Assembly (NCBI GenBank): GCA_019454045.1
Contig: SKCR01038874.1
Location: 55,606-119,605 of the forward strand
DNA length: 64,000 bases
Direction: 5' to 3'
Source of the DNA: Zanthoxylum bungeanum
Taxonomy: Eukaryota > Streptophyta > Magnoliopsida > Sapindales > Rutaceae
Shown here: positions 12,405 to 21,683 of the stretch, piece after piece
Layout of the letters: each line of letters opens with the position of its first letter
How positions within the stretch are numbered: position 1 is the stretch's first letter
Program-made: the position numbers and the translations under genes
The notes under the pieces: model-generated
Databases searched by the model: none
The model's input: the letters and a program-made list of their open reading frames with translations, nothing else
Told to the model about the DNA's origin: nothing

Positions 12405-13560
12405 AACATGCTTTGTGTGAATACTTGGATGTATTTGTATGAATAATGTATATCAGATGGATATTAGAAGGGTGGGGGCAATTTTAGAAATTGTTGTAAT
12501 AAATTCAGAATTTATTAAATTGGACCTGCGTGTCCAGCCTATTATCTCATTTCTCTTTGTATTTCTCTTCTCACCAATTCCCCTCAATGAAAATGAGGTT
12601 TCTCTAATGTATTATGTAATTGGGTAGAAGAATGTAAAGTGTTAGCGGGAGAGAGGAAATAGAGATATTTTTACTAGGAACAAATTGTTATATATCCATC
12701 CGTATATCATTATTATTTTATTCACGCCTTATTATGCTTTTAGAATGCATGTTTAAGGGTGTATGATGAGACCTAATCAAAGATAATAAATTGGATGCCA
12801 ATTTACGAGAAAACTCTCACTTTAAATTAAGCGTATTCCTTCCATTGAGTGGTTCTTTCTCAAGATCCAAGATTGGCTTGGATTTGTTGGCCAAGTCAAG
12901 ATCATTGTCCATCGCGAATGTGTTTGAACCACGAAGGATTTGTTATATATCGCATGTCTTAGGCAGTTGTGACTTGTTGGCCAAAGTCAAGGTTACTTTT
13001 GTACATCGACGTGGATTACGAAGTTTTCCCACTGTCAATGGGTCGCGCTTAACTGGAATAATTAAGCTTGTTGAGCCAAAGTCAAGGCTTAGTTGATTCA
13101 GAGGAAAATGTTAGGATATATATATTAGATATATATTTGGACTTGGAGGTCCACCTACCGGATCTAGGAATTGGATGAGATCCAATTGATCTTAGAGATC
13201 TACTTAGTTAAGTTTCATACAGCTTGTTGGCCAAAGTCAAGGTTGTGTGTTATTTAACAGGATCTTAGCCCACTAGGAAACTGGGTTTCCCGAGTACTCA
13301 ACAGAGGGTTAGAGGCTCGTCGAAAAATAGTGGGAGGCCAATATTAAATTTTCAATTTCGTTTAATACTTGCTAAATGCGCGCTTTATTTTTCATCGTTA
13401 TATATTTATATTAGTTGGACTAATATTTTATTATTTTCTTTAAACAGTTGGACTGTACCATAACTTCATTTATAGTTGATTATATAGTTGGACTATAGTA
13501 ATCATTACATTTGATTGTACCCGATATCGTTGATTGAATAGTTAGACTATTGCAATCAAG
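12405..13560 (+). other. Element A untranslated leader, second part
   Basis: The A leader continues after the B insertion. It contains four copies of a motif around GTTGGCCAAAGTCAAGG (about 12885, 12977, 13070 and 13227). Four small palindromes then lie just before gag, such as TTAGTTGGACTAA near 13411, ACAGTTGGACTGT near 13446, and ATAGTTGGACTAT near 13484. No coding potential is evident. Confidence 0.65.
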
Positions 13561-14400
13561 ATGACTGGAAAGATAAGCGTTAGAGACATCATCATGGGCG
13601 ATAATGTCTTTAACGGCGCCAATTTTCCAGATTGGGAGATGAATCTCAGGATTATCCTGGGAGCCGAGAAGTTGCTCTATGTCATAGACAGACCTCTCGG
13701 GCTTGAGCCTGGACATGAGCGGGTTGTTGATCATGAGCTTTGGAAGACTCACAGTGATGACAACTCAACTGCTCTGTCTGTCATGCTTGCCGCAATGACT
13801 CCTCAATTTCGTCGTCAAAATAAGGGATTGGATCCCTACAATATGATGTTGAAAATGAAGGACCTTCATAGATCTAATCTTAGATCTCAGAAGTATGAAT
13901 TGAAAAAGAAGCTTTTTCGCTCACTTATGTCAGAGGGCACATCTGTCGAGCACTATGTGTCACAGATGATTGCTGAAATCGAACAGCTAGGTCAGCTGGG
14001 CATTACCTTCGAGGCTGAGACTTCCATATATTTGATCTTACGGTCTTTGCCCGACTGCTGGGCGGGTTCATCATGAACTACAATATGATGAACTAGGAGA
14101 AGACTCTTAGAGAGTTGATGGCGATGCTGAAAGAGGCAGAGCCAGAGCTTCTGAAGGGCAAGAAGCGTGAAGCGTATTTCACTTCGACATCTCAGAAGGC
14201 CAAGGCTTGGTCGAAGGCTTCTGGAGGTGTGAAGAAGAAGAAAAGAAAAGGGCAAGGCCAAATCATCAAAGTCTTCTGGGAAGACAAATGACATATCCCA
14301 AGATGTCTGCCTATATTGTAGCAAACGGGGTCACTGGAAGTGTGACTGCCGTGAGTACAAGGCAGAGTTGAAGGAAGTGAAGATGGGCAAGGCTCCGGCT
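13561..14400 (+). pseudogene. Copia gag polyprotein of element A, frameshifted
   Basis: The 171-residue opening frame at 13561-14076 begins MTGKISVRD and carries copia gag features: NFPDWEMNLRIIL near residues 20-32, then HEL.KTHSDDNS and a C-terminal QMIAEIEQLGQLGI.FE...YLILRSLP stretch typical of the UBN2 family. The frame breaks at about 14076 but the protein can be followed in other frames. A basic region (GVKKKKRKGQG, near 14230) and a CCHC zinc knuckle (CLYCSKRGHWKCDC, about 14311-14352) follow. The family packages element RNA into particles. The stops make a full Gag unlikely. Confidence 0.85.
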
Positions 14401-14835
14401 TCAGGTATGTTTGTTATAAACATGTCCACTACTGGTTTTAAAAATTGGATTTTTGATTCTGGATGTGGTACTCACATATGTATTGGTGTGCAGGATCTGC
14501 TAATTAGCATGATACTGGCTTTATATGAGATCGACCTACGAGTCAGAAATGGGACGAGAGTCGCTGTTTTGGCCGTTGGGACCTATGTTTTGTATCTGCC
14601 CTTGGGACATGTAATTATATTAGGTGACTGTTATTTTATACCTAGTTTGACTAGGAACATCATCTCTGCATTTTGTTTAACCCGATGCGGGTATACCTTT
14701 GTATTCTGGAACACTGCGTGTTTTGTATATAAATATAACATTTTGATATGTACAACAGATGTTAATAATAGTCTTTATATTTTGAATATAAACGAATCTC
14801 AAACATATAACATGACAAACAAAAGCTTAAATTGA
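14401..14835 (+). pseudogene. Copia protease region of element A
   Basis: Part of an open frame at 14368-14835. The aspartic-protease active-site motif is WIFDSGCGTHIC at about 14446-14481 (D-S-G rather than D-T-G, as in many plant copia elements). A downstream hydrophobic segment (GHVIILGDCYFIPSLTRNIIS) matches the copia protease tail where LKNVLYVP or similar is expected. It ends at a stop after NMTNKSLN, before the integrase zinc-binding region. In an active element this would cleave Gag-Pol in cis. Confidence 0.8.
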
Positions 14836-15892
14836 GTAATACAAATGAACTTATCTGTGGCATTGTTGTCTGGGACACATTAACATGATTCGTATATCCA
14901 CACTTTTGAAGAGTGGATACTTGGACAGATTTGATCCTAATTCATATGACGTCTACTAATCCTGTTTATTAGGCAAAGTGCCTACAAAACCTTTTAGTGG
15001 TAAAGATGTACGTGCCACCGAGCTGTTAGCCCTCGATCATGGTGACGTATATTGGCCCATGTCTAGCTAGGCTAGAGATGATTATGAATACTTTGTAATC
15101 TTTACGGATGTTGCATCGCGTTATGATTATGTGTATCTTATGAAACACAAGTCGGAAACTTTTGAGAAATTCAAAGAGTTTCGACACGAAGTAGAAAAAC
15201 AGATCGGCTAAAGTATTAATACATTACGGTTGGACCGTGGTGGAGAATACTTAAGCAATGAGTTTCTCGATTACTTGAAAGTTCTGGTATTCTTTCACAG
15301 TGGACTCCTCCCGGAACACCTCAATTAAACTGTGTGTCCGAACGGAGAAACTAAACTTTGTTGGACATGGTAAGGTCTATGATGAGTCGCACTGAGCTAC
15401 CAATTTCCTTCTAGAGATATGCATTGAAAAATGAAATACTTATTTTGAATAAGGTTCCGTCAAAGTATGTTGGACAGACTCCATATGAAATATGGAAAGG
15501 AAAGAAACCGGGTTTCTCATTCCTGAAGATTTGGGTATGCTGGGCATATATTAAACGTTTGGATGGTGTCAAACTAGAACCTAAATCGGATAAGTGCCTA
15601 TTTGTAATTGGTTATCCTAGGGAAACCAAAGGATATTATTTCCACAACCCATAAGAGAACAAAATATTTGTTGCTTTCCATGCGGTTTTCCTTAGAGGAA
15701 TTCCTAAATGCAGTGGTAAGTGGAAGGAAAGTAGAAATCAATGAAAATCAGAGTGATACTATTCCTGGCACCAATCCCCTCACGGAACACGAACAGTTCA
15801 TCAGGATGAGACTGTTCCACAATCTTCTAATACAAAAGAACCGCGTAGGTCGGAGAGAGTTAGAAAACAACCTTAGAGGTATAGGTTTCTGA
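14836..15892 (+). pseudogene. Copia integrase of element A, multiply interrupted
   Basis: The zinc-binding part (LWHCCLGHI.MIRISTLLKSGYL) is at about 14855-14930 and continues to SCLLGKVPTKPFSG near 15000. The catalytic core follows at about 15010-15280, including YFVIFTDVASRYDYVYLMKHKSETFEKFKEFRHEVEKQIG and a DRGGEYLSNEFLDYLK-like stretch with the third catalytic residue. A C-terminal GKKPGFSFLKIW...YPRETKGYYFHNP segment is in the open frame at 15424-15654, and its extension at 15608-15892 is in another frame. In-frame stops occur at several points (for example after KQIG near 15209). Confidence 0.8.
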
Positions 15893-16819
15893 TCTCACCT
15901 CATGTAGATATTAATCTTATTGAGGAATACAAACCGACTACGTATGAGGAAACAATACAAGATATCAACTTCGTTTTATGGCAAGAGGCCATGAAATCTA
16001 AAATGGATTCCATGTATACAACCAAGTTTGGACACTAGTTGATGTACCAGAAGGCATTGTGCCTATTGGTAGCAAATGAGTCTTCATGGTGAAGACAGAC
16101 ATGGATGGCAACAAACAAACGTACAAAGCTAGGCTTGTAGCGAAAGGGTATCGTCATCAACATGGTGTTGATTACGATGAAACCTTTTACCCGTTGCGAT
16201 GATTAAATCCATTCCGATAATGCTTGCTACTGCTGCATATTTCGATTATGTAATATGGCAGATGGACATCAAAATAGCTTTCCTTAACGGAAACCTTTTG
16301 GAGGATGTTTATATACAACAACCTAACGGTTTTGTCATGCCAAAATATGCAAACAATATTTGCAAGTTAAATCGATCCATTTATGGATTGAAGCAATCAT
16401 CATGTTCTTGGAACCAACATTTTGATGAGATCATAAAAATATGATTTCATTCAAAACGAAGATGATTCTTGTGTGTATAAGTAGGTTAGTGAGAGCGCAC
16501 TGACATTCATTGTCCTTTATGTTGATGATGTATTGCTTATTGGCAATGACATTCTCATGTTACAATCGGTGAAAGCTTGGCTTTCATTAAAATTCTCCAT
16601 AAAGATTTGGGAGAAGCAGCCTTTATTCTGGGAATAAGGATCTACCGGGATAGATCTAGAAAGCTACTTGGACTCTCCCAGAGCTCATACATTGAAAAAG
16701 TGTTGAAGAGATTCAACATGGATCAGTCTAATGGGGGACTACTTCCAGTGTCACTTGGCGTCTCTCTATCTAAGGACTTGTGTCCTAAAACTCAAGATGA
16801 GAGAGATTCAATGAATTAG
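15893..16819 (+). pseudogene. Copia reverse transcriptase of element A
   Basis: Recognisable RT blocks are QMDIKIAFLNGNLLEDVYIQQPNGFV (in the open frame 16199-16444), SIYGLKQSSCSWNQHFDEII, then FIVLYVDDVLLIGND at about 16507-16551 with the catalytic YVDD. A further open frame (16577-16819) contains GEAAFILGIRIYRDRSRKLLGLSQSSYIEKVLKRFNM, the usual copia RT C-terminal block. Frames are separated by indels, for example around 16440 and 16575. The canonical AFLHG/AFLNG and YGLKQ motifs make the family assignment firm. Confidence 0.9.
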
Positions 16820-17515
16820 ATCCCATTCGCTTAAGCAGCCGGATCGATCATGAATGCCATGATATGTATGCGACCTGGTGTCTCATATGCTTTGAGCATC
16901 TGCAGTCGATCCAGGTGATGGTCATTGGATTGCTGTTAAGAACATCCTTAAGTATCTTAGACAAAATAAGCATCTAAGCATCCTTAAGAACATCCTTAAG
17001 CATCTACAGTCGATCCAGGTGATGGTGATTGGATTGCTGTTAAGAACATCCTTAAGTATCTTAGACAAAATAAGGATGCTTTCTTAGTCTATGGAGATGG
17101 AGAACTTGAGGTGACTGGGTTCACCGATGTAAGTTTCCAAACCGATAAAGACGACTAAAAGTCGCAATAAGGGTACATATTTGGTTTGAACAACGGAACA
17201 GTGAGCTGGAAATCTTCGAAGCAAGATACAGTTGCCGATTCAACAACAAAAGTGGAATACATTGCCACAGCTGAGGCAACAAAAGAAGCATTTTGGATCT
17301 ATAAAATTCCTAATTGGATTAGGAGTTGTTCTGTTAGCGTCTGTGCTGGGCTACAGCACAGACTAAGAAATTACGGTCTAATCAATGATCCAAGTATGTA
17401 CTTCGATGGTTTCATCTGATTCATGAGATCGTACATCGTGGCGATGTAAAGATCGAAAAGATCATTTCAGATGATAACCTTGCATATCCGCTGACGAAAG
17501 CTATATCTCAGTAAA
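16820..17515 (+). pseudogene. Copia RNase H of element A, with tandem duplication
   Basis: Begins with MRPGVSYAL near 16870. A 104-bp tandem duplication (16896-16999 repeated from 17000) disrupts the connection domain. RNase H residues are visible in VTGFTDVSFQTDKDD (about 17111-17155, first Asp) and DSTTKVEYIATAEATKEAFWI (about 17238-17301, Glu). A TGA at 17386-17388 interrupts RSNQ*SKYVL. The frame then continues with FHLIHEIVHRGDVKIEKIISDDNLAYPLTKAIS. The D/E motif region is decayed but clear. Confidence 0.85.
16896..17103 (+). repeat. 104-bp tandem duplication in RNase H region
   Basis: GCATCTGCAGTCGATCCAGG at 16896 recurs as GCATCTACAGTCGATCCAGG at 17000, each followed by the same ATGGT.ATTGGATTGCTGTTAAG text. 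It is absent from the homologous copies at 26010-26110 and in the reverse copy at 63500-63670. Confidence 0.85.
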
Positions 17516-17585
17516 ATTTTGAGCGACCCGTACATAGTTTAGGTATTGGACACTTGAGTGATTGGCTATAGGCCAAGAGGGATAT

Positions 17586-19478
17586 TTTTGGCCAATTATG
17601 ACACATAGCATCACTATTTGTAAAAGACATGGTGTTTTGTACAAATTAACTATGTGACAAAGGAAATTGCTCTTTCATCATTTTATCATTTTATAATTGG
17701 ATTATTTGGATATATATAAATGATAAAAGTCCATATGATTAGTACCGGATTAATAAGATATGAGACAATATTAATCATTAAATATCTCTAGTCGTAGTAT
17801 TATCGAGACTGGACATCGATAATGTGGAATAGGCTAGTATTACACTTCTGCGCGTTATGGAAGCTTAACGATATAGTTCTCATATATTTAAGTATTGGAT
17901 ACTTATGCAAGTGTGATAGGAGGTTCTGTTAGCCGTTGGACCGGGAACAGCTTCGCTCTAGATAGACCCCTCGGAATTCCATTGGTAGTATGACTATGTG
18001 TCTATGGGAATCCGAATCAGGGTAGGTCTATGTGGTTTTAACCTGAGACTTGCATCGCTAATACTTACGACAATCAGTATAATTTGGTTTTGGTCGTCCG
18101 GAACTTTAACAGGTTCTGTGTATGCCTCTTCTGGGTATATTGAGAATTGTAGTGTATTGGGTGTGATGTCAAGATGGAAGTATCACTTCAGTCATATGGA
18201 GATGATGATCACGTATGGATACAAAACTAGTACTCTTAAATGCTGCAGCTATCGGGATAGTATGACTAGGTCATGATTATCCGATTACAGAGACTAGTTG
18301 CTAGTGATCCGATATATGCTTCGTACGGGGCATACACAATTCCAACCCTAGGCCTAGCATGTGACATCCGATACTGGATTGTATTATGCAATACATTGTA
18401 TACTACGCCTGATACAGATTATATATTCCTCGTTGAATATTTCTGGAGAATTGGGTTGGCACGGTGTTTTGCTAGAAGCCAACCATGTCTTGTAAATCGG
18501 TAAGAATGTGGTACCAGATACGCACGTGTTCGGATAGTCCGATGACCGGATTTACTGCCAACATATCCAGGGATCTCTTGGGTCGCTTCCCAAAAATTCA
18601 CCGATGACATTTGACTAGAACAGAATTAATCTGGGATTAATTATGGGAGAGAAAATTAATTTGGGATTAATTACGGCGATAATTTATCTAGGATTAAATT
18701 CGTTTAGAAGAGAGAACGCGATTAATTTGGAATTAATCGACAAAGTAAATTTAATAGTTAAATTGGATTTTACTATTTAATTTATTTAATTGGGCTAAAA
18801 TAATATATCAGATATATTAATTGAAATTCGATTTCAATACGGAATTAAAAGTGGATTTTAATTCAAGCGAACGAATTAATTTGGAATTAATTCATAAACG
18901 ACTTTCGTAATAATTTTGCTAGGCATTATTATTTAAATTAAATTGGATTTAATTATGTCGCAACAGAAAATTCGTTTAATCGGATTAAACGAACCCGGGT
19001 CCAAAATGTGTTGTATAAGACAACTAAATTTGGAATTTAAAGTGGTGGGATCCAATTTACTTATATCAAATGTTTGACATTTGATGGAGGTTGTTGGGCT
19101 TTAAATTAAATGAATCCATTTACTTTTCACCTACCTTGTTTTTGGAAAACAATTTGTTAAACTTTGTTTTGGAAACCAAAAGACAACACAACACAAAACT
19201 CTCTCATTCTTTTCTCTCTACATGGTCGAAACTTCTTCTTCTTCTTGGAGGAAATTTTGTTTCAATTTTGTTCAAGCTAGCACTTATAGGGGTCATAGAA
19301 AGGTGATAGGGAAACTCACCCTTGAGTTTGGAATTCACTTTAAAGGCTTGGAGCTTCTACATCCATGGATGTTTTGAAATCCTAAAACGGATCAATGTAA
19401 GTTATTCCGCAAACTTTCTTGATTAATTCACACTAGAATCATGTTTAGGATCATTGGCATGTCTTAGAGACACTAACA
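17586..19478 (+). repeat. 3' LTR of copia A
   Basis: About 1.89 kb. The start is decayed (TTTTTGGCCAATTATGACAC where intact relatives have TGTTGGACAATTATGACCC). The end is GAGACACTAACA. It matches 592-1850 and, more loosely, the LTRs of B and C. Small open frames inside it repeat in sister LTRs and have no domain. Confidence 0.85.
18624..19038 (+). repeat. Array of about 13 short palindromes in copia A LTR
   Basis: Successive inverted repeats with small centres are at 18624-18642, 18654-18672, 18681-18700, 18719-18739 (CGATTAAT/ATTAATCG), 18747-18783 (imperfect, about 16-bp arms), 18802-18818, 18820-18838 (ATTGAAAT/ATTTCAAT), 18842-18864 (GAATTAAAA/TTTTAATTC), 18873-18893 (GAATTAAT/ATTAATTC), 18909-18928 (imperfect), 18937-18955 (AATTAAAT/ATTTAATT), 18971-18993 (TTCGTTTAAT/ATTAAACGAA) and 19026-19038 (AAATT/AATTT). 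Most centres are TGG, CGG or TTGGA. The stems differ from each other, so this is not a simple tandem repeat. Function unknown. Confidence 0.85.
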
Positions 19479-20840
19479 TTTAGTTTACTGCGGAACATGT
19501 TCCCCAGCCCAGTTCTAACCAAGATTGTCAGTTTTAGATCATTGCATGAGCCAGAATTCCTTTAGCAAGCGAGTAATGCCGGCCAGATTCCAAAAATGTG
19601 AGTGGACCTCTTTTCTCAAAATGGTTTTATTTATTAAGTTTTGATATAAGATTTACTTTCCCGCTTTAGGGCGTTAGAATGCTTTATTATTACAATTATT
19701 TCATAAATAGTTATGACTTGAGTTTTAATTAAGAAAAAATGTTTCCAGAAAATGTTTGATACAGTTTTAAGATTTAAAGCATGAGTTTTATGTTTTTCGG
19801 GGCATGAGGGAAAAACTCACCACAGTATGTAACTTGACACAGTTGGAATTGATGGATAGAGACATGTTCACATGTAGAGGACTGAAGGGATGGCGATACG
19901 TAACGCCATCAGATCCTAGAGCATGGCTAGGGGGACAGCGATACGTAACGCCTATAGACCCTAGTTTCATAGCTTGGGTGGTAGCATAGATCCGCACCCC
20001 CAGTTCTAGTTTGTGGCTGGGGGACGGCGATACGTAACGCCCCAAGACCACCAGTTTCAGAGACAGTAGTGGCATGCTTTGGGGGATAACGATACATAAG
20101 CCCCAAAGTCATGGATTTGCACTGCTGGCTACAGTTAGACGTATGGGGGGACGGGTATACGTAACGCTCTCATACGTCAAGGTTTTTATATACAGAGCAG
20201 CACAGTTATCAGATTTTCAGAAATGCAGTTTTCAGAAACCAGATTTTCGAAATAGCTTTCAGAAACCAGTTTTTTAAAAACGGTTTTCAGAAAGAAAAGT
20301 TTTATTAAAGAGATTTCAGACGGAGTTTTCAGAAAAGAGATTTCATATGAAGTGATTTTCTGAAACTTTAGCTTTAAAAACCTAATGTTTTGATTTGAGT
20401 ATTTCAGTTTTCTTGTCCACTCACTTAGATCGAATAGCGATCTAACCCCCCTTACTCCCAGTTTTCTATAGTTGCAGGTTTTCTTAGAGGACAAGCTCGG
20501 GAGAACGGATACTGATGCAGTCACTAGGGTTTGGAGTCCACTAGTTCAGAGTCAGAGAACATAAGAGTCCAGTTAGAGTCAAAGTAAAGTTGCATGCATA
20601 CATTAGTGTCGTATAACTCATTATAAGTGTCCATTAAAGTGTTGTAAAGAGAAGTATATTTGAGTACACAGTTATGAGTAATAAAATCATTTTATGTTGC
20701 TGAGTTGGGCTATGGTCCATGTGCATGACTTTGCATTTAGATGGTTTAGTAGTGAATAATATAGTCGGGAAGTCAGAGGCTAATGGGGTTAGTACTGTTA
20801 TCCCCTGCCGGTGACATCTTCCAGATTCGGGGATGTTACA
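19479..20840 (+). repeat. Gypsy-type LTR fragment, family G
   Basis: Non-coding. It has a texture common in plant Ty3/gypsy LTRs: a CCACTCACTTAGATCG region near 20417, then TGCAGTCACTAGGGTTTGGAG near 20515, ending GGGGATGTTACA. The same family is present in reverse at 54838-55898 (TGTAACATCCCC start, GTGACTGCAG, and the same GATACGTAACGCC-type array). Its left end directly abuts the copia A 3' LTR. Assignment to Ty3/gypsy rests on LTR end type only. Confidence 0.6.
19892..20168 (+). repeat. Five-unit array of GGCGATACGTAACGCC palindromes
   Basis: The core GGCGATACGTAACGCC is a near-palindrome (GGCG..TACGTA..CGCC). It occurs at 19892-19907 and 20026-20041, with variants at 19938-19952, 20088-20104 and 20153-20168. 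Units are spaced about 45-90 bp and most are preceded by a GGGGGA-type purine run. A reverse, decayed version is seen near 55395-55430. Confidence 0.85.
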
Positions 20841-21683
20841 TATCCGGATTATCCTACAGATATAGATATAAACGTCAAATCTCTATAGGAATAATCCTGT
20901 CGACTTATCTATTAGCAGTCTTTAAATAACATTCGAAACTCACTTCCGAAGTATACTATGGCCATAGATTTAACAGATTGCTAATCATATATGGACTACA
21001 TATGCTCTGTACACAGAACTGATGGATCCTTTCTTGATACTCACAGGATATCATGAGCATGAGTCTACACCCAACGAACAGGCGGAGGTCTGATCTAAGT
21101 AGATCGGTGACATGACTGCCATCTAAGTGTGGAGGATAACTCATATATCCACAGTGGTATCTCAAGTCAAAGAATCACTATGCTACTCAACTCGAGAAGA
21201 TTCCTATTGACGTTGGTGTACCATCTATTAGGAAATATTCGGTGAGTCGTTCGGTGTTTATCAAATAAATACCTACACGTCTATACGAGTCTCCCAAGAC
21301 TTATGGTTCATTGGGATAAACCATCAGACCAAGTCCGATATACGACATGTACTGGTCTCAACGGATTTTACTAACCGACCCGTGTCAGTAAATCTTGACC
21401 AAGAACTTAATTTAAGGACATACAACTTATAGTGTCACTTCCCAATGTCAATTACAAATAATGTTGTAACTGCGCACTACGTTGTAAATCATGGGGTCTT
21501 TGTCTAATATATATACATATCACTAAAGGAGATTTAGTTTCAATCTAATCGAAATTAGATCGAATATGTATATAGAAGACAAGAGGTGCTACCATTTAAA
21601 TTAGTAATATTATGGAAAAAAATATTGCTCATATTCATGAATCAGACATAAATACGATCTGGATTGGTGCGCAGAGCACCAAC
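20841..21683 (-). repeat. Reverse-strand copia LTR (family different from A)
   Basis: Read on the minus strand, a PPT (AAGTGGGAGAAAT, + strand 21691-21703) leads into TTTTTAGGGTTGGTGCTCTGC. A non-coding LTR of about 0.85 kb then runs to the junction with family G at about 20840. The exact LTR start is uncertain because TGGTGCTCTGC and TTTTTAGGG are both possible. It does not resemble the A/B/C LTRs. Confidence 0.6.

Larger units (their letters stand above)
592..19478 (+). mobile_element. Ty1/copia retrotransposon A (interrupted, 5' LTR truncated)
   Basis: Order is LTR, PBS, leader, gag, protease, integrase, reverse transcriptase, RNase H, degenerate PPT, LTR. INT before RT places it in Ty1/copia. 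Element B (2922-12399) sits in the leader. Without B the element would be a little over 9 kb. Coding regions carry several stops and frameshifts. The polypurine tract has decayed to GAGGGATATTT just before 17586. Long LTRs, a long leader and a broken but recognisable gag-pol suggest an old insertion. Confidence 0.85.
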
